NCBI GenBank assembly: GCA_030620095.1
Contig: JAUTXW010004703.1
Coordinates: 772,501 to 836,500, forward strand
Length of the DNA stretch: 64,000 nucleotides
Source: Kuschelorhynchus macadamiae
Taxonomy: Eukaryota; Arthropoda; Insecta; Coleoptera; Curculionidae
Direction: 5' to 3'
In this document: piece by piece, positions 10,283 through 22,059 of the stretch
How the letters are laid out: the number at the start of each line of letters is the position of its first letter
Position numbering within the stretch: the stretch's first letter is position 1
The notes under the pieces: generated by a model
Told to the model about the DNA's origin: nothing
The model's database searches: none
Seen by the model: only the letters and a program-made list of their open reading frames with translations
Position numbers and translations under genes: made by a program

Positions 10283-11696
10283 TTTTCCCCCTCCCTGTAT
10301 TGTAAACAACCTATTTTGACACTGCTTTGACAGATAGGGAAATAATAATCTAAAATTATTATAAGTAGCTTTAATTTTCGATTTCATCAACATATTACAA
10401 AAATCCGGACAAAAATCTAGTGATATTAATTGAAATGAATATTAATGTTACAATTATTCACATTATTAACAAAATTTGGAAACACGTTTTCTCGTTTCTT
10501 CTCGATGTGTATTCCATTTTCTGACTCCTGAGATCCTTCATTTCTAACCAATGTTTCTGTCACTGTTGAAGCACTGCAAGAGACTTCTGGCTGGGTCTTA
10601 TTGTATAAAATTTTATTCGCTACTTCCTTTTTATTATCGAGGCTCTCGGCTACGTAACTTTCAGCAATAGTAGCGGATTTCCATCTACCATGTCGCTTGA
10701 TAGCTAATACAACTTCAGTATTTGCTAATAAAGTTGCCGACGTTCTTCTAAAAGAATGTCCATTATACATTTTGAAGTTCTCAAAGTTTAGAAATTTAGC
10801 AATTTTACTTGGAATTAACGAAAACTTATTTTTCCCGACAGGCTGGTTTAAGCACTTTCCATTTTAATATCGCATAAAGAAGCGCGTATTAATAGTCGTC
10901 ATGTGGGATCTTGTATCAATGTAATTTTGAATTATTTTGAAATGACAAACTTGAGTGTCGTCACTTTTTGTCATTGTAAATGTACGGGACATTCCATTTT
11001 TGGAGTCAGGAATGGTCACAATTATGACTTCTTAACTCCAAAAATGACTTCATTTCACAGAGTTCATTAGAACGACATGCTCCAGCAACTCTCATTACCA
11101 TTACGACCTTCATCAATAAGTATATATTATCGGGGGCTTCAAGCATGAATTTATTCACATCTTCCCTGTTAAACACATTCGATTTTTTGGGTCTATAACC
11201 ATCATTTTTTCTTTTCAAAATGCTCGAAGTTTTGGATATCTATATTTTCCTCTAAAAAAAGGGTGGACTTCAACATCGAATACTCACACTATAAACTTGA
11301 TGGGGATTTCAATATAGCACTTTTTTCGTGGAAGTACGCCAAAAGGTTTCTGAGACTGCAGTAACAGTCTTGCTTTAGCACCAACTCTTATATGCTGCTT
11401 CATACCTTTTTTTCGACTTTTCCTGTAGTAGAGATAAATAATATTCGCTGATTCTTCTATGTCTGAAACATACATTTTGCCCACACAGAGTCAAACAATT
11501 CGACTTTTTCAAACTTTTTGCTATGAATTGTCAACTTGACGTTGTTGATAAATCAAAAATTGCTTATGTTGCTCTGGCAACAGATCACGGCTGCCTTCAT
11601 AATTTAACGAGAATGCTATCGAATGTAATGATAATGAAAATCCAAAAATATATCCAGCATTTTCTTGTAAACACACATTACAGGGAGGGGGAAAAA
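10283..11696 (-). mobile_element. Tyrosine-recombinase (Crypton-like) element, copy 1, with TIRs
   Basis: It is bounded by TTTTCCCCCTCCCTGTATTGTA at 10283-10304 and the inverse, TTACAGGGAGGGGGAAAAATG, ending at 11696. It matches copy 2 (32123-33569) across its length in the opposite orientation, and the similarity stops at the TIR on the 10283 side. On the other side similarity continues through a palindrome (11698-11785). It contains a degraded recombinase gene. Cryptons are generally described as lacking TIRs, so the class assignment rests on the protein and the TIRs are the anomaly. Confidence 0.75.
10426..11484 (-). pseudogene. Crypton-like tyrosine recombinase, copy 1 (frameshifted)
   Basis: The minus strand reads, in pieces, VSDIEESAN (from 11470), MKRKNDGYRPKKSNVFNRED, then VMRVAGACRSNELCEM with the first catalytic Arg, then RFFMRY and NQPVGKNKF, then IPSKIAKFL. 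The last part is MYNGHSFRRTSATLLA, IKRHGRWKSATIAESYV, supplying the H-x-x-R, the W and the nucleophilic Tyr. Several frameshifts separate the blocks, and a base is lost at TEVVLAIK compared with TGVDVLAIK in copy 2. A basic C-terminal tail rich in Asn ends at 10426. These are the known boxes of integrase/Crypton-type recombinases. The copy is inactive. Confidence 0.85.
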
Positions 11697-11697
11697 T

Positions 11698-11785
11698 GTT
11701 ATATACTATATGGGATGTAAGTACATTTACCAGTCTCGAACTTATTTGCTCTGGTAAATGTTACTTACATCCCTTATAGTATAAA
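11698..11785. repeat. Palindrome next to tyrosine-recombinase copy 1
   Basis: Arms TATATACTATATGGGATGTA and TACATCCCTTATAGTATAA face each other across about 45 bases, with inner parts CATTTACCAG/CTGGTAAATG also pairing. The related palindrome 31997-32119 sits at the same place beside copy 2, with a longer GC-rich loop. It may be part of the element or an old MITE insertion. Confidence 0.75.
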
Positions 11786-11789
11786 TAAC

Positions 11790-13220
11790 TATAATATACC
11801 TTTTAAACTACTGAATCCGTATGATTGTAACCTAGACAACAGGTAAAAATAAAAGTCCGTATTACAAAAATATCATAAAACGAGGTTATACTCATTTGAC
11901 ACCGTACGGATTTATCTGACGCTAACTGTACATAACCACAGGGTGGTCTATAAAAACAAAATTCAATAGGAATAACTTTTAGTTGAAATTGCTAGACCAA
12001 GAATTATAAAATTGTATAAACCATATTCATGTTTGATGCAAGCTCCAAGCAAAAAGGTAGTTTTTAAACTTCGTCCTCTAAAGAGGTAGAACTACTCCCT
12101 AAAATTTCCAAAAATTAATATCTTACGATAGAATTCTCTTGAAATACAGTTGTTGTACAACATACTGGATGACGCAACGCAACACATAGATTATTATCAA
12201 AATTCTCGACTTTAATTTTGTTTTGCCTTTTTTTGTTGCATCTTCTAACTTTTTGAGTGATCTTTAAAGAACAGGTCCGATATGTGTAATAATGAAAATC
12301 AAGTAAAATGAGAACTGTCTTCACAAATTAATTATTAATGTCTTGTAACGGGTAAAATACTTTGAAAAGCGCTCAACTCGAATATACTACCTAAATTTTT
12401 GTTCAGGCATCGCGCTAGATTTTTCGGTAACGAAACGAATACGAATTACTAAATTAAAACTTATGGCAGAATACATAAAACTGTGAATAAAATTTAGACA
12501 TAAAATTATTCTTGAATATTTTTAAAATATCAGTCTTGCTATTTGATGATTAGATACCTACCCTGAAGTACCAATCATTTAGCTGTACATGATAAAGGTA
12601 CACGCGGGCTCTAAAAGAGAAACTTTAATTTTATGAGTATTAACAATAAAACTTGTCTCAATTTATCACCTACTGTCTAAAAATATTCACATTTTTATGG
12701 GGAAATCTAAACATTCGGACCCCTTCAATCCTTTTAGTATTCCAAGTCAAATATTGGCAACGATTTCCTGCCATTATAATAATTAAAAATACAATTATAA
12801 AACAAGAATGTCTTTTAAAAACTGCAATATCCAACGGCCAGCGACTAATATATTTCTAATGAATATGATTGTGCTCTTGCTCTAGCAGCCACGAATATCC
12901 CCGAATTAAATTAAACGGCATAGAGGGTTTTTTTTTTTTTTTTGGATTTCGCGCACGTAGAATGCGATCTGGGCCATTCCTCTAAACAGTCGCAAGTCGC
13001 AATGATCGCATCGGTCTAAACGTCGAGAGTGGAAAAGTTATTGACCGCCAGATACCACGCAAATTTGATAAAACATGCTTGGCTTAATAGTGGCGCTATC
13101 TAGTGTGATTTTGTCGAACCAAAAAATGGTCTGATTTCCTCCGAACTTCTGTAGCGTTATATTTTTCTGTGTTTAAACAAACGTTATTTTTAAGACTACT
13201 ACATCACAAAAAAATAATTA
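11790..13220. other. AT-rich sequence, no gene recognised
   Basis: It starts with AATCCGTATGATTGTAACC and contains a mariner-like end motif (CAGGGTGGTCTATAAA, 11939) and a poly-T run at 12930. I see no coding sequence of a known family. Confidence 0.35.
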
Positions 13221-13439
13221 ACAGGGTGTCCCAATTGAATTTATACATATATCTTTGCCTGAGAAAATGATTTAGAATAAAAAAATGTTTCAGAACTACC
13301 TACTTTTAAATGCCGTATAGTATATACAAGTTGTCTTCAAAGCATAATTTTACATATTAATTTTGTTTTTTTTTTGGTCTCAATATTTTCTGATAGATTT
13401 ATGAGATATCAATCCAAGATGGCGAAACAACGGTGACCA

Positions 13440-13876
13440 TCTAATGGGAGCATCTTTTCCGACCCACTGGTGCAAACGCAAACTCAAATAATGTTCCCCT
13501 TTGAGAATATTATCAAAAATTATGGCGCAATTACCTTATTATTAAGTATCCCACACCAAGTATCTGGAGATGTCCGGAGTCTGCCATTGGATACATTTAG
13601 GGATAGAATTAAGAAAATTCTACTAAAAAAAGCTTACTACAATATTAATGAGTATTTGACAGATAATACCATGATTTAAAACGGATTGCAGTTCTTTCTT
13701 CCTAGATTTACCAGTATTGCATTGTAAGTTTGTCTTAAATTCTGTATTATTTATTATATACTAGATATGTTTTATAAGTTGTGTGTCATGTGCCTAGTTT
13801 CAAGGTGATATTTGTGACGTGTGTATTTTTTCCCACTGTCAACACTAATAAAAATTTTGATTTTGATTTGTTTTGA
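13440..13876 (+). mobile_element. 3' end of a Jockey-type non-LTR retrotransposon
   Basis: The frame ending at 13679 reads LPLDTFRDRIKKILLKKAYYNINEYL, the usual last segment of a Jockey/RTE-like polymerase ORF (a helix of the form FxxxxKxxLxxxAYYxxxEYL). An untranslated region of about 190 bases then ends in a short tail of TTTGA repeats at about 13858-13876. The copy is strongly 5'-truncated. The tail abuts mariner transposase sequence, so the element inserted into that mariner. Confidence 0.65.
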
Positions 13877-14400
13877 GCCTTTGACGGATTGTCTCCCTTG
13901 GAACTGAAAATCCCGATAAAAGTGTGAATTTACTGTCGCCCATTGTCGTATATTTTTCCGATTGCACATGCCGCTGGTCGAAAATGTTAATTCGTCTGTC
14001 CAAAGCACTTGCCGTAAATAATTATTGTTATTTAGCAATTCTAACATATTACGACAAAAATCAACCTCCTTCTCTTTTTAACAGTCTGTTATTTTTGGGC
14101 AATCTTAAATGCTGTATGTCCGAACTTTTTCTCATAGGATGTATTGCGTGGGTCCAGTCGATTTTTTAATTCCTCAGATATTTTTCGAAATGGAGTATTT
14201 GGATTCTCTTCGATAGATGTCGGTGCTCGTCTTTTTTCTTTTTAAATCCAATGTTTCTTGGAACATTGCGTGTAATCTCTTGAACGTTTGTTTGCCTGGA
14301 ACATGTATTCAGAGATTATTAGCTTTAGGCTCTTGTTGCGCAGCTCTATAATCATAATTTGTTTTTAATTTTTATATACGAAACGAAAATGTTTTGCTTT
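13877..14400 (-). pseudogene. DD41D-type mariner transposase, N-terminal half
   Basis: The minus strand reads, across frameshifts, VPGKQTFKRLHAMFQET (helix-turn-helix part), TSIEENPNTPFRKISEEL, then MLELLNNNNYLRQVLWTDELTFSTSGMCNRKNIRQWA and FQGRQSV. WTDELTF carries the first catalytic Asp and aligns with WSDECTF in the element at 41160-42263. The sequence stops at 13877, where the tail of a non-LTR element begins, so the second and third aspartates are missing. Dead copy. Confidence 0.75.
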
Positions 14401-14404
14401 TCTC

Positions 14405-15340
14405 TAAGAGAATAAGGTATATTATTAAATTAAATTAATTTTGATTTAAAACTGACACTTGATAGCCAACAATAATAAATAGGTATACTGTCAAATGGTT
14501 GTTGTTTCTTTTGTTCTCCAAGGCACACTATTTTTTCAGATTCGTTGTTCTCCAGTGCATTCTATTTTAGGGGGTACATTTTTACTATAGAACTATACCC
14601 CTGTATTTACTAAAAAGGTTTAAGAGTTAGACTAGGTCTAGTTGCCATGGTATTTAAAACTCTTAGTTCGCCAGTTGTTTCGCTTATGTCACCGTCATTT
14701 TGTAATTGTGATATTTAGAAAATTCATTTGTTCAATTGTTAAAGATGCCATGTTAATCTTTGACTGTCAAGTTAGAATTGGTCTAAATTTAAACCTCTTT
14801 AGTGCATACGGATGTTAATGTTTCGATGGGATGTGAAAATAGGGTAGGTTGTATTATAGTGACCTGCAAAAGGTTTACAACGAATGGAAAAAGACTTAGG
14901 ATTAAAAAAAGAAGAATAGCAATAGTAGAAAATGTTGAAGTAAATAATAATATTGTATTGCTTTTAGTCGAAGATAATCCAAATAAATCAAATCGTAAAA
15001 TAGTATTACAAAAAGTGCTGGACCCTTGTATATTAACTGAGATATATACATGATTTCTTGATATGTGCTAAAACTAGAGTAATAACCCTATATGTCAATT
15101 TTTTAATTTTTATTCTATCTTGAATACTTGTAACAAGAAAGTTAGAGGGGGTATTATAGCCTTTTTACAGTGTCGAATTTTTCACTTTCAACTGGCACCA
15201 AAGATACGTGAAAATTTTAAGGACAAAATATTCATAGAATCTTTAGTAGAATCCAAAAATGCAACTGTATATTGGGCGTGCCATTAAAAAATGCTTTTTG
15301 CTCCCTCTCTATAATATTTTTTTTCTTTCTTTCATGCCCT
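14405..15340. other. No gene recognised
   Basis: AT-rich sequence with an 83-codon ORF at 14802-15053 that has no family motif I know. I do not call it a gene. Confidence 0.35.
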
Positions 15341-15342
15341 AG

Positions 15343-17554
15343 CAAGGGTCTTCCACCCGCGGCCCGTCTTCTAATTTCTTGCGGCTTCCAAAGGCTAAAG
15401 AAAATATAGTTTCGCGCCGCACCCGCGAATGACACTCCGAGGACGTTAAGCAACCTAGTTAGAAAAGATCCACTCTGTGACCTCGCGATCACGACTACCC
15501 ACAAGGCCACTAGATGGCATCGCATGTTTATTGATTCTAGATATTATCAATACTAGAGGGACCTACTTGTCCAGTGTCGTAGCCTTCGAAATTTCGAGAG
15601 ATTCAAACTTGACGCGCTAGGTCTACATAAAACCGACATCACACGGCAGCGGCCAGTTCTAATTTCAAGAGCGAACGAAGCGATATAGGCAAAAGAGTGC
15701 CAACTAGCACTGAAGTTGCTACCTGTGCGATAAGTGATTACAGTGAGTTGAGTATAGTGTGTTTTGACGCGTGTAAGGCGGATACTGTATTGTGGCGTGC
15801 AGTCGCGCAAGTTTAGTTTTGTCGTGGACACGTTTATCGGAGAATTAAACTAGTTTCTTCTACCTTGATTTTAAAAATGACTTCGGGTAAAAAACGAAAA
15901 ATTAGTGAAGAAAAGCGTATATTTCAAGACAAGTGAACTGAGTTTTATTTGTTCGATAGTGTTAATCAAAAACCAGTCTGTTTGGTGTGTTAAGAATCCC
16001 TTTTAGCTTTGAAAGAATACAACTTAAAAAGACATTTCGATACAAAGCGTGATATAAAGTTTGAGACATTCAAAGGACAAGTACGGCAAGATAAAGTGAG
16101 AGCTGTGAAAAGTCAGATTCAACCAAAGCAAGTTAGTTTTCATAAGAAGAGCATTGAAAATGAAGCAAGCGTAAAAAGGTTAGCTACATTATATCTGAAA
16201 AAAGAAGCAGCAGACTTTGAAAATTCACTAAAAGAACGTGCATCGAAGTTCGAATACTATTTTGTTGCGCTCGACGAAAGCACAGTTTTAACCGATACCG
16301 CCCATTTAGCTATATTTATTCGGGACATTGATAATAATTTTGAAATTACTGAAGAGATAGCTGCCCTTTTTTGGATTAAAGGAACTACAAAAGGATGTGA
16401 TATTTATAAGTCTTTGATGGCAGTACTTTGACGATATAATTTAGAATTGACAAACCTTTCTGCAGTTGTAACAGACGGTACACCATCCATGGTAGGCAAA
16501 AATGAAGGGCTCGTGGGTTTGATGAAAAAACAGCAGAAAGATCTTCCTTTGATGCATTACAATTGTATCGTTCATCAACAAAATCTTTGTGCAAAATCCA
16601 CAGATATTGATGAGTCGATGAAAGCGATCGTAAAAACTGTAAACTTCATTAAATCCCGCGGCCTCAACCACAGAGAATTCCAAAATTTTGTACACAAAAT
16701 TAATGCCGAGTATGGTGATGTGGCATATATTTCTGATGTTCGTCGGCTGAGCAGAGAAAAAATACTAAAACGCGTTTTTGAACTCAAGAAAGAAATCGCC
16801 TCCTTCATGGAAACCAAAGGGAAACCAGTTCCTCAATTTAGTGACCCCGATTGGCTGCCCGACTTTGGATTTCTCACGGACATCGTGATGGACCTCATTG
16901 ACCTAAGTACCAAACTACAAGGAAAAGAAAATCTCATCAACAACCTACTTGACACTGTGAAGGCATTTGAGTTTTTACTGGATTTATGGAAAAATCAGTT
17001 GTTGAGAAAAGAGTCAATCAATCTCTTTGCTCGACCATTCAGAGTATCCGCTGAAGATACGCCAGAAAATTGTCAGATGGAGCTTATCGATTTGCAGTGT
17101 AATTCAGAATTTTTATTCAAAATATGTCGATCAAAACTCGTTTCCTGAAATCCGAAAACATGCCCAGAAAATGATCTCTCTGTTTGGGAGCACATAAGTG
17201 TGCGAGCAGCTGTTTTCTCGCATGAAGAATGTGAAGTTTAAAACAAGGTCGAGAGTTACAGACGCACATCTGGAAGGAAGTTTGCGGGTTGCAACTACAA
17301 AAATAAAACCTTGTCAAAAATAAACAATGTCAAAAATCGCATTGATTGATTGAACTTTTTAACCAATATTTGAGCAAAGAAAGGCTCTGTAATCTACATC
17401 CTAAAGACTATCTCTAGACTAGAATATTACACTTTGCGATTATATGTTTTTTATTTTATTGATATGGTGGTAAAGTGACGTGGACCTTTGTGGCCCTTCG
17501 GACGAAGCGAAATCGATTTTCGGCCCTTGCACTAAAAAAGGTTGAAGACCCTTG
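15343..17554 (+). mobile_element. hAT element of the GTF2IRD2/Charlie type
   Basis: The left end CAAGGGTCTTCCACCCGC at 15343 pairs with the right end, which on the complement reads CAAGGGTCTTCAACC (17540-17554). These are close to the CAGGGGTCCCCAACC ends common in this hAT group. CCCTAG flanks both sides, compatible with an imperfect 8-base duplication. The GC-richer 5' part (15343-15870) precedes the transposase and probably held its promoter. Length is about 2.2 kb. Confidence 0.85.
15877..17322 (+). pseudogene. hAT transposase, GTF2IRD2-like, with BED zinc finger
   Basis: Starting at ATG 15877 (MTSGKKRKISEEKRIF), a stop follows quickly. Then come KPVCLVC and LKEYNLKRHFDTK, the C2H2 pattern of a BED finger. 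The RNase H-like core follows: FVALDESTVLTDTAHLAIFIR (first Asp), a stop at 16429-16431, then LSAVVTDGTPSMVGKNEGLV (second Asp) and HYNCIVHQQNLCAK. The insertion domain contains the usual FSDPDWLPDFGFLTDIV. After a stop at 17146-17148, RKHAQKMISLFGST, CEQLFSRMKNVKFKTRSRV and LRVATTKIKP form the hAT dimerisation domain with the final acidic residue. At least four stops make it inactive. Its relatives in vertebrates include the domesticated GTF2IRD2 C-terminus; the insect copies are mobile. Confidence 0.9.
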
Positions 17555-17559
17555 CCCTA

Positions 17560-18478
17560 GGGCGTAAAAGTGCCATTTTACGTCCTCAAACAGAAGCGAA
17601 ATATTTTATTTTACGCCCGATCGTACAAAAAAAATCTCTTTTTTAACCGGACTATTTGTAACTGCTATAAATATGTTCAACATACTTGTTAACATAGAAG
17701 CTGTTACAAGATACAAAGTAACATATTTTATGTTTCTCCAAACAGATGCATTAGCGAATATTGCAAGGCAAAATGTGCTCAAAGAAGATAGAAAGAGCTT
17801 TGGTCGTCACCTGAACACTCTGTTTAGAAAAATATCCTTTAGGGATTTGACGCGGTTAAAAGGAACGTCCATTAAACTCCTGAATATGTGCATAATTTAC
17901 CGGAAGCACTCTACAAACTTAACAAATATTTACCTACCTCTCTATTAATCCCAAAATAGCGTTTGCTATGGAAATAGAGGCATATCTTAGAGTATTTCGA
18001 CAGAGTAGCGAACTACACTTTCAGTTATTAATATAAAGTTAAAAGGAATCGTTTCAAAATGTATAGCAATCAATTAAATAAGTACCTATTAAAATTTAAC
18101 TTTTTTATATTTGCCTACAATTTTTTTTTCAAATAGTTTGCACAGAAATTTTAAACAGAATTTTAATCAATTTTACCAAAATTAATTTGTTTTTAGTTAC
18201 TATATTTTTAAGGATAATTGAAAGAAAGTTGGAACATATATTCCTTCTTATAGTACCTATAGGCAATAAAATAGATAATGGGGACAGATTATGAGTTTGT
18301 TTTTGGTCCCGAACTTTTTATTTGTTCAAATTTTTGTATGTGACGAATCTGACCAACCCTAATCTCCAGTTTTATCAACTTCCCACTTCAGAGAGAATCC
18401 TAGTTTCTAGGACCATGAAATTATTTATAGATTTATTCATTTATGAAGATTTTTGTATAGAAATTTTCTTACAAACAT
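17560..18478. other. No gene recognised; short CCCTAG-flanked and AT-rich DNA
   Basis: Contains a 91-codon ORF at 17673-17948 with no family I recognise, and poly-T rich sequence. It ends at the 3' border of the minus-strand PLE. Confidence 0.35.
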
Positions 18479-18749
18479 AGAAAAAGACTCCAAGTCTCGG
18501 TCCCAGTAAATTATAATTACTAACTTAATTATTACTTAACATTATCAGTCCTACAAACAACAAAGAGAACCTCAGTAAATAATCACACTCAAATATCCTA
18601 AAAAAATAACTTACAAATAGAATAAAACACACTAAAGTACAACAAAAACAACTACTTATACATATTTGACTGACATTAAAATGAGGTTAAGTCTCACGTG
18701 AATAAACAAAATAAAATATTAAAACATTATTAAAAAACATTCATGTCTC

Positions 18750-18820
18750 TACCTGGGATCGAACCGGGACCGCCTGAGTGGGAGGCCAAAGTAAATACCA
18801 ACAGACCACTGGACTAAACA
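18750..18820 (-). repeat. tRNA-like block inside PLE B
   Basis: On the minus strand TAGTCCAGTGG (18806-18816) and GGTTCGATCCC (18755-18765) make an A box and a perfect B box 40 bases apart. It is in the same place as in element A. The block has stayed closer to a Pol III promoter than the surrounding decayed ORF. Confidence 0.6.
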
Positions 18821-18954
18821 AAACAAACAACCAAAAACTATCACTCTATAAATTAGTGAATTAATTGAAGGCTGCCTACAATTATTATTAAATTAAATTG
18901 TTAAATTTTAGGGTTGGTTCGAAATTAAAAAGAACGTTAACGCAAGTGAGAATA

Positions 18955-20455
18955 GGACTTTTTATAGCTTTGTTTATTTCCATTTTCCAGGTCAAGCTTT
19001 TTCCCCTTCGGTGATTCATGTAAAACATTAACGTCAGAAATAGAAAAGTCATGACCTGACTCTAACAAATGATTGTCAAAAGCTGAAACAGTTTCAATTA
19101 CATCCGTATTTCTGAATTAGTTGACAAGGCTCAAATGTTCTCTCACCCTTGTGGAAATTTTTCTACCTATTTGTCTCACATAGGTCGTGGAACATTTGCC
19201 ATATTTTAGCGCATAAACCCCAGGTCTGGACAATTTATCGGTTGTGTCCTTAGCCCTTACTAAATGTCTCTTTAGAGTATTTACTGTTTTGAATCAAATG
19301 TCGATAGTTTTAATATTTTTAAAAAAATTAGCTAATTGGAGACAAAGTATGATATTATATAACATTTTGTGTCCTTGTTTATAAATTTATAATATATCAT
19401 TCATAGCAATCTGGATTATAATATTACGCTCCTTATTAAACGCTTCCCTGGTAAATTACACAACCAATAGAAAAAGGAGTTGAACGCGGCGAATTTATGT
19501 GTGTAAGGAGAGGACAGCATACTGAATATTATTATCCGTGGACCATGTTTTCCGGTAAACCTCAAACTCTATCCTACTGTGTTTCCTCGATAGCAAAAGG
19601 TCAAGAAACAGTAGTTTTTTTTATCTTCCATTTCCAATGTAAACTCAATTTTAAGATGCAACGAGTTAACGAATTGTAAAAACTCTTCGAACTGTTATCA
19701 GTTGTCATTCCACACAATTCAAATATCATCCACGTATCTTTTATATGCTGTTAGAAAGGACGCAAAATAATGAATCATTATCCTGTTTTCGAAATTATTC
19801 ATGAAATTCTTACTCAGAAATGGCGACTAACAGGACTCTATAGCTAGCCCAGATCTTTGCCTATATAACTGTCCAGTAAATTTGAAAAAATTTTGGTCTA
19901 AAACTAAGGTAAGAAGAAAAGTGAGTAATTGTGGCAAAGAAGATCTCGTCAATAAATCTCCCACCAACTGAATATAGTCTTCGGAATGCACACTAGGAAA
20001 CAAATTCTTGACATTTAATAAAACCAATAATTCATTGTGCGGAATATCAACGTTTTTCAGGGAATTCTTAAAGTCGATGGAATTGTTGGTAGAATATGTA
20101 CTATGAAAACCCGTTGCGTCCCTATGACCCCTATTTAGCCAAGACGAAAGCTTATAGCATCGGAAGTTAATAAATGATACCACAGACCTCGTGTGAGTGC
20201 CATCTTTGTGAATTTCTGGCAAGCCATAAAGTAAGGGTGTTTTCGGGTTCATAGGATATAATTTATCTTTTTAAGGTTGTTAGAAATGTGTCCGGACTAC
20301 TTTTTAACCTAGTAAAAATGAGTTTGTTGGTTCTCTATTTATTTTTTCTAAATTACCAGAGTTCAAGAAACCAATAACCTGGTCAACATAATCAGTTCTT
20401 TTCTTAACTACTAGACAAGAGCCTTTACCGGCCTTGATGCAAATCAGATCATTGC
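18955..20455 (-). pseudogene. PLE reverse transcriptase / GIY-YIG endonuclease polyprotein, decayed
   Basis: Visible blocks from the N-terminal side: KAGKGSCLVVKKRTDYVDQV, then TPLLYGLPEIHKDGTHTRSV, which is the YGLPKIHK signature of Penelope polymerases. LVLLNVKNLFPSVHSEDY corresponds to the first catalytic Asp region (the Asp is replaced by Asn), and FFKFTGQLYRQRSGLAIES to the QxxGxxMGSP region. YKRYVDDI, with the YxDD catalytic pair, lies at about 19730, followed by a stop and IVWND. The endonuclease begins at about 19230 with PGVYALKYGKCSTTYVRQIG, then RKISTRVREHLSLVN: the GIY and YIG motifs and the catalytic Arg helix. The tail FDNHLLESGHDFSISDVNVL matches element A. Many stops and frameshifts; inactive. 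Confidence 0.87.
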
Positions 20456-20460
20456 ATTTG

Positions 20461-20612
20461 ATTTTATTTTGTTTATTCACGTGATACTTAAGTCTAAGAA
20501 GTAATTGTTTGTTTTGCTTTTTTTAGTGTTTTATTCTTCTTCTTGTTAATAATTATTATTTATTGAGACCAAGACATGGAGCCTTTTTCTATGTTTGTTA
20601 TTAAAACTAGGC
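20461..20612 (+). repeat. Inverted fragment of the PLE 3' repeat
   Basis: Similar to 3215-3480 with internal deletions: ATTTTATTTTGTTTATTCAC at the start and TTCTATGTTTGTTATTAAAA at the end. The hammerhead region is deleted. It is oriented opposite to element B, which it abuts. Confidence 0.75.
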
Positions 20613-20614
20613 CT

Positions 20615-21930
20615 TTTTGATAAATATGGACAATTTCTTTAATCTGAAATTTTCTGTAAATGGAAGATTATTTCGCTAAACGCCTAAACAGTGTCAAATG
20701 CGAGAGACAAAAACCTTTTTCATTCGACTAGTCCAGTCTACGGCCGTTAGAAAAAGTTTGAGGCGGTATAAGGTATTGTGTTTTCAAAAAACAATACTCT
20801 ATCGACTGTTGCTGTTTTAAAAGTACTACGTAAGTCAAGAGATATATGTTCAATAATATGTAAACATAAAGAATGTAAATAGGCAAATCTAAAAAAGCGA
20901 AAAAACTTTTTTTATTTCAGCCAGTATACGGAATAGTTGCCTTCGGTTACATGTAAACTTTGGCTTCCAAATCGACCTTATATTTTTAACTCTTGACCAT
21001 TATTTACCAAAAAAGCTGCGTAATTATTTAACTACATGCAAATCGAATGTAAGTACATTTGATCTCGTACTATAACATTTCCTACAAATTAACCATAGAC
21101 TTCGGAAGAATTCGTCTGGATTCGCGCCTCGGCAACAACAGAGCAACATCTTGCTGCTTGATTTAGTCATACCCTGCGCACTCCTAATCGGAGTTTGAGA
21201 CCGCATTGTATTTATTTACATGCTATGAGATGGCGCTATGAACGAACTGTCAAAATCTCATCGGTGACAGCAGACCGTCATTATCATCCTCCATTTTATA
21301 CTCGTCGCGTACACATATCTCATGCGTGACTACTGAGCGTCATTCGTTTCGTTTGTGACCTTTTTTAGCTTAAGAGAGGTATATTTTTATGAACTCGTAG
21401 TGAAAACATTTAAAGATATTTTATTAGAGTATCAGTGTTAATGGCTTTTCTATTTACTTTTAAGGTAAGTTGAAATAGTCAAAAAAATTGCCGTGTGGTG
21501 GGCAGAATCAAATAGAACATTGTAATAAACATTGGACTTTAAAAAAATTGTATGAGTGATTAATTTGAAGTTTCAATTTATTGTTAAATAAGTAAATTGT
21601 AAATATTTTAACTAATATATAAAGTAGTCAATGAAGATGTCTATCAGATTTCGTTTTTGCAAAGTAAATAAATAAATAAAAAGCCATTTTAAAATATATT
21701 ACAACAAATCTAATTCTGAAAGTCGGAAATTTCAGATTTTGCAGGCAATAACTTAATCTTGTTACCATAATAAATTAGAGTAAAACTCAACATATGAGTA
21801 TTAAATATGTTTTTGCAAAACATAATTAATAAATTTGTTTTGCTACTAGAGGAAAAGTAAGGACTACCATTAAGTATTCAAATATTGGAGGTTATTTTGA
21901 AAATTTACGAATTTTGGTTTAATTTTTGTT
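20615..21930. other. No gene recognised
   Basis: AT-rich sequence. A run of TAAA units at 21663-21680 after AAAG could be the tail of a lost non-LTR element, but no coding remnant is readable upstream. Confidence 0.35.
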
Positions 21931-21932
21931 AT

Positions 21933-21990
21933 ATTTTAGAGATAGTCTTTAGGATGTAGATTACATAGCCTTTATTTGCTGAAATATTTA
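21933..21990 (-). repeat. Short copy of sequence found downstream of the hAT transposase
   Basis: TAGAGATAGTCTTTAGGATG and following bases match the complement of 17365-17420, which lies in the 3' untranslated part of the hAT at 15343-17554. About 55 bases are shared. It is a solo fragment of that hAT family. Confidence 0.65.
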
Positions 21991-22059
21991 CATAAAGAAA
22001 CTAACTTTTTTCTGGTTCTCACAATGTAAGCTTTTTGGTAAATCTCAGATAGACCTCGT

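Larger units (their letters stand above)
18480..20460 (-). mobile_element. Penelope-like element B, long but decayed
   Basis: It reads on the minus strand. From high to low coordinate: N-terminal region, reverse transcriptase, GIY-YIG endonuclease, ORF tail, then a 3' repeat with a tRNA-like block (18750-18820) and the site of a lost hammerhead. The 3' repeat is the same as in element A at 3003-3480. A matching fragment in opposite orientation (20461-20610) sits exactly at the other end, an inverted arrangement seen in other Penelope elements. The joint at 18955 is the uninterrupted version of the site hit by piggyBac 1. Confidence 0.88.

Noticed and set aside
15553..15831. 92-codon minus-strand ORF in the 5' part of the hAT
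   Set aside because: It lies antisense in the GC-richer terminal region of the hAT and has no homology I recognise.
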